Shown here piece after piece: positions 27,533-37,945 of a stretch of DNA of 64,000 nt. The DNA lies in contig JABLUY010000126.1 in assembly GCA_013306675.1 (NCBI GenBank), positions 42,271 to 106,270 of the forward strand. Direction: 5' to 3'. The notes beneath the pieces were generated by a model. It did no database searches. It saw only the letters and a list, made by a program, of their open reading frames with translations, and was not told the DNA's origin. Each line of letters opens with the position of its first letter. Positions within the stretch are counted from its first letter, which is position 1. Position numbers and translations under genes: made by a program. This DNA is from Thraustochytrium sp. TN22. Its lineage: Eukaryota > Sar > Bigyra > Thraustochytrida > Thraustochytriidae.

Positions 27533-29821
27533 TCATTGAACAGAAGGGAACCAGTCGCGGTCGCAAAAGGAGAGAACCTCGAGAAAAACGTCGCGGAGCT
27601 GGCCGGCGCGGAGCGCACAGAGAATTTGCCTGACAGTTCGGTTGAAATTGGCCGGCCAGAGGTAGGCGGTGCGGCGCGAGTAGGGTCGGATGGCCTCGTG
27701 CACAAGGACGCGAAGCGAGGGCGCCGCCAGGAGCGGCAGAGCGTGCACGTCCTTGGGCGCAAAGGGCCCGTGCTCCTTGAGCAGCTGAAAGGCGCATTGC
27801 ACATCGCCGAGCGAGCAGGCAAAGTGCACGTCCGTAAACGCGCCGTGCTGCTTGTAGAGCTCGAGCCAAGCCTCGATGGCGGTGTGCTTCTTAATGGACG
27901 CGATCATGAGAAGACGGTCGTAGTCCGCCGAGGGCAGCTCGCGCACGTGCGCAATGGAGCGCATGATGATGTCGCGATGACCGCGGTGACAGGCATAGGC
28001 GAGCGCGTGCGCGCCCGAGTCGAGGCGCTTGGCCATATCCGCATTGAGGCGCAGCAGATGGTCCACAGCCGCCAAATCGCCGTTCGCGCAGGCTAGAACG
28101 AGCGCCGTGGCGCCGTTGGACAGGACGAGGTTGGGGTCGCCACCGTGCTCGCCGAGGATGGGAATGAGATTGGGGCGGCCATGGCGCACAGCAACGATGA
28201 TGGGTGAGGAGCCGTTTGCCTTGCAGGCGTTCACATCCGCGCCTTCCGCCAACAAGAAGCGCGCCATGTCCTTGTGATTGGCTTGCACCGCCCACATGAG
28301 CGGCGTCGTGCCATCGGCTGAGGCGATGTTGGGGTCGGCGCCGGCGCGTATCAGCAGCGCGGCGCATTCGCAGTGGCCGCAAAAGGAGGCCACGGCGAGT
28401 GGCGTGATGTTGTTGATCATGTGGGCTTGTGGGTCGGCGCCAGCGTCCAGCAGCTTGCGCACCATGTGCGCATTGCCCTGGTACGAGGCCACGATTAGAG
28501 GGGTGGCGCCGTGCACCATGCGGTGCGAGACGGGCAGCTCAGTGTGCTTCAGCAGCGCCCCAGCCGCCTCCTGGGCACCGTGGCGCACCGCTACGCATAG
28601 CATGGACATGTGCGCGCCGGCGAGCTTGGGCTCTAGCCACTCATCGGGTAGCACGAGCAGCGCCGGGTCCCGGTCCCAGCCAGGCCGCACCCGGTGCAGA
28701 AAGGTGATGAGCATCGTCACGATGCGTTCCTTGGCTCGCAGCGTGCAGCACTTGTACAAGGCGGCCAGCGCCAACTTTGAGGCCGATGCGCTAGGCAGCA
28801 GGCGGGCCTCCACCTTGAGCACCCTGCCCAATAAGAGTGGGTTGCTCCGCTCCACGTACAGCTTCAGCCGTCTGCCGAGGACGGCGGGATCGGCTGCCCT
28901 TCGTCGTTTGCTGCTACCCTGCGAGGAGGTTGGCGAGGCCATCGAGTCTGGCAGCGGCCGCTTGCCGCCCGCTGCATACCTTGCTTCCACTTGACCCTGC
29001 CGGTGCTTGTGCTGCTGGAGCTGGTGCTGGTGCTGCTGTTCTTGCCGCGGTTGGCCCTGACCCTCGACGGAGGCGCCCTGCTCCAGGCGTTCAAGTTTGC
29101 GTCGACCCGACTCAATCCACAAAAACGTCCTATACTCGTGCGCACTCAATGCAAAGGGCATTCCTGGCGCCTTCACCGAGTACGGGCCCTTGCCGCCCTC
29201 GACGGCACCCGCGCTAATGAGCACCTTCGTGACCAGCTCCGCGCTCTGCGTGGCCACGCGGCGCTCCTCACTCGGTTCCGTGGCGATCGAGGCTTGCCGA
29301 TTTTCCTTGGGCATCCAGGACAACATGGGCAGCGCTAGGTTGGACCTGCCTGCGGCCGGGGGCGGCGGCCTTGGTGACGGCGTCGACGAGCGCGCAGGTG
29401 GGCTGGCATCGCCGCTTGTATGCTGATCCTCCTCGGACGGCGACGCCTGCGCGTGTGTGAGCGGAGCGCTCGAACCACCGTCCCGCGGCAACGACACGGC
29501 CGCCGAGCGCTCCCCGGCTCGCCGCTGCTGCTGCTGCTCTTGCTCTTGCTGCTCTTGTGATGCCGACGCGGACTGGTGCGCCAGTGAGGGCTTGCGAGGC
29601 GCATCCGGCTTCGATCCAAGCAGCTTGGCGACCAGGAAGGCCGCGTCCACCGCAGTCGTGGTGCCCGGGTCCTCGCCGACGCCGGGCGACTTGTCCGTGC
29701 GCCTGCGCCGCACGCACCGCACCCTCGTGTGCGCGCTGCCTCCGAAGCCGAGCGCCGCCCCGTCCAAGCCGTCCTCTCCCCTCACCATCGCGCTTGTGTT
29801 GCCGCGCAAATTGCCGCGCAA
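27533..29821 (-). CDS. Ankyrin-repeat protein
   Basis: The 762-residue protein has a disordered N-terminal half rich in Gln, Ser, Pro and Ala (a Gln/Glu-rich run lies near residues 90-100 and another Gln/His-rich run near 255-275) and about six ankyrin repeats between residues 436 and 620, with the usual G-x-T-P-L-x-x-A pattern followed by GADPN- and GADVN-type turns. The last 60 residues (containing RRTAYLWPANF) follow an extended helical region; a SOCS-box-like end is possible but not clear. An alternative ATG lies 33 bp downstream at 29788. Partner binding is expected, but the partner is unknown. Upstream on its 5' side lie (CGCCT)n and (GCGCCC)n runs. Confidence 0.85.
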   Translation of the reverse strand: MRGNLRGNTSAMVRGEDGLDGAALGFGGSAHTRVRCVRRRRTDKSPGVGEDPGTTTAVDAAFLVAKLLGSKPDAPRKPSLAHQSASASQEQQEQEQQQQRRAGERSAAVSLPRDGGSSAPLTHAQASPSEEDQHTSGDASPPARSSTPSPRPPPPAAGRSNLALPMLSWMPKENRQASIATEPSEERRVATQSAELVTKVLISAGAVEGGKGPYSVKAPGMPFALSAHEYRTFLWIESGRRKLERLEQGASVEGQGQPRQEQQHQHQLQQHKHRQGQVEARYAAGGKRPLPDSMASPTSSQGSSKRRRAADPAVLGRRLKLYVERSNPLLLGRVLKVEARLLPSASASKLALAALYKCCTLRAKERIVTMLITFLHRVRPGWDRDPALLVLPDEWLEPKLAGAHMSMLCVAVRHGAQEAAGALLKHTELPVSHRMVHGATPLIVASYQGNAHMVRKLLDAGADPQAHMINNITPLAVASFCGHCECAALLIRAGADPNIASADGTTPLMWAVQANHKDMARFLLAEGADVNACKANGSSPIIVAVRHGRPNLIPILGEHGGDPNLVLSNGATALVLACANGDLAAVDHLLRLNADMAKRLDSGAHALAYACHRGHRDIIMRSIAHVRELPSADYDRLLMIASIKKHTAIEAWLELYKQHGAFTDVHFACSLGDVQCAFQLLKEHGPFAPKDVHALPLLAAPSLRVLVHEAIRPYSRRTAYLWPANFNRTVRQILCALRAGQLRDVFLEVLSFCDRDWFPSVQ

Positions 29822-29897
29822 GTTGCCGCGCTAGTTGCCGCCACCGCCGCCGCCACACCGCCGCGACGCTGCGCCTCGCCCGCCCCTCTGCTCTCGA

Positions 29898-29934
29898 TCG
29901 CCTCGCCTCGCCTCGCCTCGCCTCGCCTCGCCTC

Positions 29935-29970
<36 letters not shown>

Positions 29971-30060
29971 CACGCCCACGCCCGCGCCCCGCCCGCGCCC
30001 GCGCCCGCGTCCACGCTGCGCTGCGCTGCGCTGCGGCGCCGCGCCGCGCCGCGCCGCGCT
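29898..30060. repeat. CGCCT, GCGCCC and CTGCG microsatellites
   Basis: Seven or so CGCCT units (29900-29938) pass directly into GCGCCC/CCCACG units (29938-30012) and then CTGCG/CCGCG units. They lie 80-240 bp upstream of the minus-strand ankyrin start codon, where the transcribed-strand sense is G-rich. Confidence 0.9.
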
Positions 30061-30924
30061 GCGCACGGGCGGTCGGTCTGCTGACGCCGCGCGCTCCGCC
30101 CGCCTCCGGCGCCCGCGAGGACGGCCGAGCGGCCGCGCTGCCTGCGGCGCCGCGCTGGCACGGGCCGCGCGCCGGAGTAGGAGGAGGTGGAGTTGGAGGC
30201 GATGTCGCAGAGGGACGCCGGGAGCCGGCGGCGCGCGAGCGCAAGCACGGCTCGGGTCGGCGACGGGCTAGGTTTTCCAGCGGCGCCCGGCGCTCGAGCG
30301 ACTACGACTCGGAGCGATTGATTGAACGATCGAATGAATGTATGGATGGATGTGCTGCCGGTGCGTCGCGCTGCCTCGCGCGCACGACCCGCGGTCCAAT
30401 GAGCGACTGCCGCTTGGCTCGGCCAGGCTTCACTGTCAGGCCTTCCCTGCTAAATAGCCTGGCTGGGAAGCGCCAGCCAGGCAGGCACGCAGGCTAGCTA
30501 CAGCCTAGCTGGCCAGAGGGCGCCGTCGCGTTGCAGGCGCCGAGCGGTGGCGGGCACCGGCACCAGCACCGGTCACGGCGCGGCACAGCACAGCACTCGC
30601 TCGCTCGCTAGACCTCGCTGCGCTTGCTTGACTAGCCAGCAGCTGATCTGGGAGGGAAGTTAGTTGGTTGGTAAGAAGGTCAGCTACTTGGAGCTCTCTC
30701 TCCCAGGCTGTCAGGCGAGCTCAGCTGGCCGGCTGAGCTGAGCCCGCGTGACAGCGCCTGCCGATCGTGCGCCCGCTCCCCGCCGGCCGCGGCCGCACGC
30801 GCGTGCGGCCCGGGCGCTCCGCTCCGGCCAGCTGGGTGACGCTTGCGGGCGGCGCGCCGAGCCCGCCTCCGCCGCGCACGCCCGCGCAGCCCGCCGGCGC
30901 GCTGGTCGCTCGATCGAGCCGAGC

Positions 30925-30985
30925 GAGCCGAGCCTGAGCAAGCCGAGCAAGCCGAGCAAGCCGAGCAAGCCGCCGAGCAAGCACT
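30925..30985. repeat. AGCAAGCCG 9-bp repeats
   Basis: About five units of GAGCAAGCC follow GAGCCGAGC units. The arrangement is a short minisatellite without coding evidence. Confidence 0.8.
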
Positions 30986-31041
30986 GCAGCAAGGGGCTCC
31001 GGCCTCGAGGCGCCGCGCGAACGAGGTTTGTTTTCTAATTC

Positions 31042-31084
31042 GAATTCTGTTCTTCTTTCTTTCTTTCCTCCTCCTTTCTTTCCT

Positions 31085-31119
<35 letters not shown>

Positions 31120-31156
31120 GGCTGCTTTCTTTCTTGTCTCTCTTTCGTTCGTTCTA
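31042..31156. repeat. (TTTC)n polypyrimidine tract
   Basis: More than 100 bp are almost purely pyrimidine, with nine or ten perfect TTTC units at about 31083-31119. It is the longest T-rich tract in the window and lies in gene-free DNA. Confidence 0.93.
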
Positions 31157-34100
31157 CCTGCGCCGCCTGCGCTGCGCAGCGCAGCGCGGCCAGCAGGCGC
31201 TGCGCGAGTCCTCGCGCGTCCGAGCCTCGGCTCGAGGCCCTCGTCCGTCTCGCGCGCAGGCCGCGGCCGCTACCGTCACGAGGCCGCGCGGATTTGAATT
31301 CAAAATTCGAAGCAGCCTGCCTGCCCTGAGGGCCCGGGCGCGGCGGCCTGGCGGCAGACCGACAACTGACATGGGCGAGACGACGAAGGCCTGAGCGCGT
31401 CGCGGCGGCGCGGCAGCGCGGCGGCGCGGCCGTGCGGCTCGTCGAGCTCGGGTCGCTCGGCGCGCTCGGCTCGGCGCGCGGCGGCTCGCGGCGCGGCGCG
31501 GACGGCCACTGCAACGCGGCTCGGCTCGCGGCGGCCGGCAAGAAAATTGAAGGCGAGGCGAGGAGTCGAGGACCCTCCGACCCGGTCAAGCGTGCGCGAC
31601 GCGGCGACAGGCTCGGACTCCCGGGCCGCGCGGCCGCCGCGCAGCGCTGCCAGCAGCGGCCAGCCCGGTGGAAGCGAGCGAAGCTGGGAGCCTGCAGTGT
31701 AGCCCCTCCCGCTGGCGGCCGTCCCGCGTGCTACGCGGCGCGCGTACCCTCGTCTGGCGGCCGAAACTGGGTCCCCGCGTCCAAGTCGCGCCTCATGCGC
31801 GCCTCATCGCAGGCTCGCGGCATCGCGCCTCGGCGGCGCTTGCACCGCTCGTGGCCGCCGGCAGTACGCGCGCACGCCTGCCTGTTTGGACGCCAGGCAG
31901 CTTTTGCCTGCTCAGCACCCAGCTCAGCCGCGAGCGCCGGCCCGGCTGCGCCGCGCTCAACTTCAAGGAGGCTGCCTGGGCTGCTTGCCTGCAGTGCAGG
32001 CGCCGCCTGCAGCGCTCTGGCGCTGAGCAGCAGCCAAACAACTCGCGAGCTCAGACTAACTTGGCTCTCTCATGGCTGCAGAAGGCTGGGGAGCCCGCCG
32101 GCCCGGGGCACGGCTGACGCGGCCAGCCAGTAAAGCATCAGCCGCCTCCAACTCGGAAGTCGACAGATGCTAGCCTCTGACCAACCTTCCCGTGGCACCT
32201 AGCTAGTCAGCCGCCAGCGCTCTGGCACAAGGACGCGGACGCCGGATGCGCCGCTGCTACTTCGCTAACTTCTACCTGTGCTGGCTACCTGGAGGCTGGA
32301 GCGAAGCTGGCACTGGCCAGGCGCGGCCCGGCGGGCCCCTCATCATCACTGGCCATGGTGGGTGACTGGCAGGGGCCGCAGGGCAGACCGGCAGGTTCGC
32401 CGCCGGATCACGCCCTGCGAAGCAGTGGGGCCTAGCAAGGTAGCTACTTTTACTTACTAGGAGGCGGCCTTACTGTGAGGCGAGGCTTGGTCACTCGTGA
32501 TCAATCGCTTGCCTACTTAGTAGTAACGTTAGGCCTAGTAGAAGTGGCACTGCACCGTGACTGGTGCTGGCAGCCTGCCGGGCCGCGGGCGGCACGGCGC
32601 GCAGCCCGGCGCGCGGCCGTCACGCCTCCGGGACCCGGGTCTGCTTTCTTTCCGACAGTAGGCCTGCTGCACTTGCACTGTTTGATGACGCGGCTGTGCA
32701 GCTGGCCACTCGGGCAGCGCTCTCTCTCGCAGTGCTCACGGGCATTGGTAGTGCGCTCGCTCGATTCGCGGCCCGGCTTGCCAGTACTTACTTACTACTT
32801 TTCACAGGTTTCCAGTCAACCCGGACGCAACTGGCGGACTGTGACGAGCTAGGCAGAAGGTTCGCGACTCCGCGCCTCGTAACCTTTTCGCTATGCTACA
32901 CTGCGTTGCTGCCGAATGCGGAATTGGGCGAGTGGGGTGGAATCATGGCGCAGTGCGCCCCCGAGCGCTCGCCACGCGTAAACTTGACGCGCTGCAAACG
33001 ATGCAAGCGACCAAGCAGGGAGTCCATGATGTCTCCATCCATTTCCCCAAAACATGATTTGCTCGTCTTCTTGCTTGCATCACTCGCCACACGCCGGCAA
33101 ATTGACCCGTCTAGCTAGCAGTTGGTCCAACGCCCGGCATGCGCGGGGTTCACGGCTACGACAAGCTGTCACAGGGTTCCACAACTCACATCACGGATTG
33201 AGATCATAGTGCTCTCCTGCAGCATTGGCTTTAACACTCATGACGCACACGTGCGTTACAAGCACCACGATTTTCAAATTCAGCCCCATTGCATGATTCA
33301 CGAGCTTGATCTCGTGCTCCCTTTTGCTCACAGCTTCGACGTTCCGGTGAATTGAGGCAGCAAAATTCACCCACTGCTATTCATTCGCTTCTTCCTGTCA
33401 CCAACTGGCTCGGGTTCATGCCACTTCAGCTTTGGCTTTTGCTGCTCGGAAAGCTTCCCAAGCACACGCAAGCAGCCCACCAGGCGAAGCTTCTTTCAGG
33501 CACGTTTCGGCTTGGCACTTGGCCTGTGTTGAGAGTTCGCTCGGCTACATTGTCGCAGACAAGATTGGTCTTCTTCTGTCACACGCCTGGTCTGCATTCG
33601 GACGATGAAACGAGGTTCTGAGCCTTCCGGTGAAAAGATTTCCGCTCCATTTTGGCGCTCTCATCCTGCGCCAGAGGAGACGCTCTGTTGACGTTCTCCA
33701 GCTTGTTCACCCTTGTCCTGAGCCCATTGAGGCCTCCTCACGGGCCGCACCCAATTTGACCAAATCTTTTTGGAGTGACTTCTTGCCTTCCGTCGAGTCT
33801 CGTTCCACCGGAGAACCTCGCCAAGAAGCATCCCAGCAAAAGTCATGGACGCCAACTTTCCATGGATGCCCTGGGGGTGCACATCGGCGAGCTTCTTCGC
33901 AACAGGGGCGTTGGACAAGAGCTCGGAGCCCCATCTCACTGCCCGCCATGCGCCTCTCTCGTGTCGTCCCACCACAAGTCGAATCGCGTGTAGCCCCGGA
34001 GAATTCCCCCCCCCCTCCCATCCCCTCCACTCCCGCAAAGCTCCTCTTCGAGTTGCAGCGCTCACGCTGCCGCCGTTGCCGTGCGCGCGCGCTCCTTCGC

Positions 34101-34268
34101 GTGGCAGTGCCCCTTCGAGTCTGATCTGATCTTGGGACTCACAGTCAGGCCAACTTGAAGCCGCCGGTACGCGCCTGTAGTCCCTCAGCCTGAGCCGGCC
34201 AAGTGGCGCCGCGCTTGTGGCCAGCAGCGAGCAGAAGCGGTTGCCCAGGCGCTGTGACCAAGACTACC

Positions 34269-35075
34269 ATGGCCGCTTTCCTGGGCGTGCCCCGTCTGCG
34301 CCAGCTCGCCTTCGCCCGCGTCGTTCTGCTAGTCGCGGGCGTCCTGGCCGTTGTCGTGCTGATCAGATCGGCCAGCAGCCTGCTGCTCGCGCTCGACAGC
34401 CAGTCCCAGCAGGCGCCGCTCTTGCTGCCCGAATCACTGCCGCCACCGCAGCAAGTCTATGTCGTCGGGCCCGAGTCGTCCGGCACGAGGTTTATGACGC
34501 GCGCGGTCGCCGCGCTCATGGACCCCAGCATCGAAGGGCACTGGAACGGCATGAGCCCAGCCTGCCACTTCGTGCAGGGCGGCAAAGCCTCCGTGGAACA
34601 CGTCTCACTTCCCTGTGGCGGAACATGCGAGGCTGGCCGCCACATCATCGGTGACGTGGACAGCTGCCGACCCTTCTCTGCCACGCTGCGCGGCGTCTTG
34701 CCGTTGCCGTCGTTCCACAGCCGCTGGTTTCTGAACGTGACGCAGATGCTGCTCGAGCGCGATCCAGCGCTGCGCGCGCACACGCGCGTTATCCTGCTAA
34801 CGCGCAATGAGACGCGCAGCTTCGCGAGCGCGCTTCGCCATCACTGTTTCCTCCAACGGGCGGCCACGGACGAGCTCTTGCAGACGGCGCGTGCCGAGCG
34901 CGAACTCGCGCACCAGATCGTGCACCAGGGCGACCAGCTCTTCGGTGACACAGGCCTCGTCGAGCACGTGCGCTACGAGGAGCTCACCCTCGACGCGACG
35001 TGGGACCGAATCCGCGCGCTGCTCCAGGTGCCAGCAGACCGCCAGCCGCCCGAGGTCAACATGAACAACGGCTGA
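34269..35075 (+). CDS. Putative membrane-anchored sulfotransferase, copy 1
   Basis: With the ATG at 34269 the product has 268 residues (an in-frame ATG at 34203 would add 22). One hydrophobic helix at about residues 13-40 marks a type II, Golgi-type membrane anchor. It is followed by VYVVGPESSGTRFM, which fits the 5'-phosphosulfate-binding P-loop of PAPS-dependent sulfotransferases. Further on, ILLTRNETRSFAS resembles the 3'-phosphate-binding RxxxxS segment (R and S are both present). Several cysteines in the middle could form disulfides. The product is closely similar to the protein encoded at 37127-37945, through to the identical ending MNNG. The acceptor substrate is unknown; extracellular glycan sulfation is a reasonable inference. 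Confidence 0.75.
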   Translation: MAAFLGVPRLRQLAFARVVLLVAGVLAVVVLIRSASSLLLALDSQSQQAPLLLPESLPPPQQVYVVGPESSGTRFMTRAVAALMDPSIEGHWNGMSPACHFVQGGKASVEHVSLPCGGTCEAGRHIIGDVDSCRPFSATLRGVLPLPSFHSRWFLNVTQMLLERDPALRAHTRVILLTRNETRSFASALRHHCFLQRAATDELLQTARAERELAHQIVHQGDQLFGDTGLVEHVRYEELTLDATWDRIRALLQVPADRQPPEVNMNNG

Positions 35076-35106
35076 CAATATTCAGGAGTTCAGGGCGGCA
35101 CCGAAG

Positions 35107-35823
35107 ATGTGGATGACGGGGACCGTGGTGTGGCTGGACAACAATGTGCACAAGCTGCTGGGCGAGCTCAGGGGCGAGGAGCCGCTTCTCAGGGGCGAGG
35201 AGCCGCTTCTCAGGGGCGAGGAGCCGCTTCTCTGGGACAGCGCGGTCTGCAGGAGAATGGCGCGGAGCGGGACTTGGACGATCCGGGGGCCGGACGCGGG
35301 CGTCGAGGACGACGGTCTGGGCGCGGTCGGCGAGGACGAGGCCATGAGCACGATGGACGCCGAGCAGGCGGTCGCGACTGCAAGCGTCAGGGGTGGATGG
35401 AGGCAGCTGCCAGCGCCCGCCCTGGCATGCCTCGTCCGAGCGATCGTTTGGTGCAGAGAGGACCACAAGTACAGGGACGCCAAGTACGGGCAGCGCTACC
35501 TGCAGCGCAGATTCGAGGACCAGCGCATGACGGCGCCGATGACGCAGACGGCCCCGGGCACGGCGCGGGGCGTCGCGGCCATGTCGCGCATGCGCATTGG
35601 CGCCTTTTTCTCGCTGAGGCGCGGCGCGAGGCACGGGCTGGTTGTCCTGGGCCGAGAGCACGCTCCCTGGGACTCGCGGGTGTGCTTAGTCCTCGGATAC
35701 GCTCACCGTTGCGTTTGCTTGCTCTCCGCGGCCTTTCTATTGCTCTGCTGCCTGCCGCACAGCATTCTCGTCGTGGTGAAAGTGCTTCCAACGGCGGAGA
35801 CGGAAGCGACAACGACATTGTGA
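35107..35823 (+). other. Open frame of unknown status with a 21-bp triplicate repeat
   Basis: An open frame of 238 codons starts 30 bp after the sulfotransferase stop and ends in TGA at 35821, in the same frame as the hAT-like fragment that follows. Near its start a 21-bp unit occurs three times in a row (35167-35229), adding LRGEEPL repeats. I recognise no family. It could be the degraded upstream part of the transposase or chance open frame in GC-rich DNA. Confidence 0.25.
35167..35229 (+). repeat. 21-bp perfect tandem repeat, three copies
   Basis: Three identical 21-bp units begin at 35167, 35188 and 35209, each starting CTCAGGGGCGAGGAG. The unit length keeps the surrounding open frame intact. 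Confidence 0.97.
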
Positions 35824-35829
35824 ACAAGA

Positions 35830-36327
35830 ATGCTTTGGGGATTTTCCACACCTGCGCGTCTGCGTGGCCTTGCGACACCGTCTCCGAGCTCCTCCGGGGA
35901 TGTGAATACCCACAGCCAGATGATCGAGACAATAATCAAGGCGCAGCTTGAGGAGTACGACGGAGTGGTCCGGTCGGAGGTCGAACAGATCATCAAGCAG
36001 AGTGATCCTGTCGACCCGGACGCTGGCGGTATCGATGTCATGCTCAAGCGGCTTGAGAAGTTCCCAATCCCAGCAGCCTGGTGCTTTAAGTCAGACATCC
36101 AGGACGGGCGCTTGAAGCTCGAGTTCGAGGTCTTCACGCATGTCCACGCAATGGATGCAACAACCACGAGCACGGAGAGCATGTTCTCTCGAGTCGGACT
36201 CGTGGAGACTACTAGCTTGTGCAAGGGTCGGCTAAATCCCGCTTCTCTCGCTCGCCTCATCTACATGATAACCAACCAGAAAGAGCTACAGCCCATTTCT
36301 GAGGTGCTCAGGAATGGAGCCCGTTGA
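35830..36327 (+). pseudogene. hAT-like transposase C-terminal fragment
   Basis: The 165-codon frame carries TSTESMFSRVGLVE followed by KGRLNPASLARLIYMI. This matches the dimerisation region at the C-terminus of hAT transposases (pattern S-E-R-x-F-S-x-x-G, then R-x-x-L-x-P-x-x-L/V-x-x-L). A tryptophan about 45 residues earlier fits the family as well. The rest of a transposase (zinc finger, RNase H-like catalytic domain) is not evident in the window, and an in-frame TGA at 35821 separates it from the preceding open frame, so I read it as a remnant. It lies between the two sulfotransferase paralogs. Composition is less GC-biased than in neighbouring genes. The assignment is by motif recall only. 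Confidence 0.45.
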
Positions 36328-37126
36328 TTCTACACAGAAACATACAAACTAAGCATTGTTCTACTACTTCTACTCCCAGCTCGCCCCTCCTAAAGCTACC
36401 TACCTGGCCTTTGGCACGCTGCACCGTCGATCTACAAGTATCTACTTCTACAGCACGCCCGGACCCAAGCTACCTCCTTCTACCAACGTACTATACATCG
36501 CGAATTGTAAAATACACCAATCTTCTCCCAGACCCGAGTCCGCTAGGGCGACCCGCCGGCGAGACCCCTCTTTGTGGGGGAAAACAAGCGAGGGTGGCAA
36601 CCGCAAGGGACCGAGGGTGGCACCCCCCAGACGGATCATCCCCCAGTGGCTCTTCATGGAGGACTTTCCCGCTACACCCCCGTTCAGAACCACTGGCAGA
36701 GTCAAGAACGCGCTGACAGTGAAACTTTGACAGAGCTCGAAGGAAGCTTACTGTTAAAGAGGTCTAAGCCTCACACAGTCCCGATTGAGTGCACGCGGCG
36801 CCGTAGGGGCAGCCTGGACGCTGGTTCCGATTCTTCCGAAGGCGTGTCCGACTCGGACTCCGTCGGAGTGGCAGTCACTGCCGGTGGCGGCGCTATTTCA
36901 CAGTTTTAACTTCAAGTTGAATGCAGCGCTTCAAGTTGTGCAAAGGGGGCCAGGCTGGACTCGGAGGCTGGACCTGGCTGGTCGGAGGCGTTTGAAAGTA
37001 ACTAACTCTCACTGGCAGTCACACTGCTGGCAGTCACTGCCATTGGCGGCGCGCGCTTCAACTTGAACTTGAACGCGGCGCCCGTACAAACACGTGAGCA
37101 AAAGCGATTGCGGAGGCGCTGTGACC
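36328..37126 (+). other. Gene-poor spacer upstream of sulfotransferase copy 2
   Basis: About 800 bp have no recognisable gene. The left half is unusually AT-rich for the window. The right half contains the motif GGCAGTCACTGCC twice (36870 and 37029), each followed by GGCGGCGC and then TTCAAGTT/AACTTGAA elements. The final 40 bp align with the sequence just upstream of sulfotransferase copy 1. Confidence 0.5.
36870..37076 (+). repeat. Duplicated GGCAGTCACTGCC/AACTTGAA module
   Basis: GGCAGTCACTGCC at 36870-36882 and 37029-37041 is each followed within 10 bp by GGCGGCGC and within 40 bp by paired TTCAAGTT or AACTTGAA. The modules are 159 bp apart and end 50 bp before the start codon region of the second sulfotransferase gene, so they are candidate promoter elements. 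Confidence 0.6.
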
Positions 37127-37945
37127 ATGGACACCACGGCCGCGCGCCTTGGCGTGCCCGTCCAGCACCGGCTCGTCTTCACCCGCGTCGCCCGAGCCGC
37201 GGGCATCCTTGCCACACTCGTGTTCGTCCTGTCCTGGGCGGGCGGCGGCCTCGGCCGGTCGAGTGATGAGCTGCTCGTGCTCGACAGCCTGTCGGAGCAG
37301 GCGCACGGACCACTGCCGCCACCGCAGCAAGTCTACGTCGTCGGGCCTGAGTCGTCCGGCACGGTGTTCATGACGAGCGCGGTCGCCGTACTGATGGACC
37401 CGGGCTTGAAGGGTCGCTGGCGTGGCGAGAGTCCCGAATGCCACTTCGTGCAGGAGGGCGCAGCCTCCGTGCAACACATCTCGCTGCCCTGGGGCAGCAG
37501 CTGTGAGGCAGCCCACCACTTCATCGATGACGTGGACACCTGTCGACCGTTCTCCGCCATGCTGCGCGGCGTGCTGCCGCCGTTCCATGGTCGCTGGTTT
37601 CTGAACGTGACAAGGATGCTGCTCGGGCGCGACCCAGCGCTCCGCGCGCGCACGCGCGTCATCCTGCTCACGCGCAACGAGGAGCGCAGCTTCGCGAGTG
37701 CACTCCGCGATCACTGTTTCCTAAACCACGAGCCCACGGACGAGCTCCGGCAAGCGGCACTTGTCGAGCGCGAAATCGCGCACCAGATCGTGCGCCAGGT
37801 CGACCAGCTCTTCAGCGAAACAGGCCTCATCGAGCACGTGCGCTACGAGGATCTCGGCCTCGACGCGACGTGGGACCGAATTCGCGCGCTGCTCCAGGTG
37901 CCAGCTGACCGCCAGCCGCCTGAGGTCAGAATGAACAACGGCTGA
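37127..37945 (+). CDS. Putative membrane-anchored sulfotransferase, copy 2
   Basis: With the ATG at 37127 the product has 272 residues. It shares with copy 1 the N-terminal membrane helix, the P-loop passage VYVVGPESSGTVFM, the ILLTRNEERSFAS segment and an almost identical last 60 residues ending MNNG. The nucleotide similarity extends upstream of the start codon, so the duplicated unit includes some 5' flank. An ATG at 37094 is also in frame. The position of this ATG corresponds to AAG in copy 1, and the preferred ATG of copy 1 corresponds to ACG here. Both copies look intact, so both may be functional. Confidence 0.75.
   Translation: MDTTAARLGVPVQHRLVFTRVARAAGILATLVFVLSWAGGGLGRSSDELLVLDSLSEQAHGPLPPPQQVYVVGPESSGTVFMTSAVAVLMDPGLKGRWRGESPECHFVQEGAASVQHISLPWGSSCEAAHHFIDDVDTCRPFSAMLRGVLPPFHGRWFLNVTRMLLGRDPALRARTRVILLTRNEERSFASALRDHCFLNHEPTDELRQAALVEREIAHQIVRQVDQLFSETGLIEHVRYEDLGLDATWDRIRALLQVPADRQPPEVRMNNG

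Larger units (their letters stand above)
29822..34268. other. 4.4-kb gene-free segment
   Basis: I find no gene I can support. The left end carries GC microsatellites that flank the ankyrin gene. The centre holds AGCAAGCCG repeats (30925-30985), a TTTC tract, short AT palindromes such as TTTGAATTCAAA near 31291, and CTAG-rich spots. The right part (33.1-34.1 kb) is less GC-rich. In the last 70 bp the sequence becomes similar to the 5' flank of the second sulfotransferase gene, so it belongs to the duplicated unit. Confidence 0.55.

Noticed and set aside
31042-31400. Frame containing long Phe/Leu/Ser runs
   Set aside because: The run is the triplet reading of the TTTC tract and looks like a membrane segment only by accident.
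33122-34129. Several short plus-strand frames in the less GC-rich part of the 4.4-kb gap
   Set aside because: None exceeds 165 codons, phases change often and no similarity to any family is visible.
36356-36730. 124-codon frame between the hAT-like fragment and sulfotransferase copy 2
   Set aside because: It has some balanced composition but no recognisable motif and overlaps another open frame of the same length, so I do not call it a gene.
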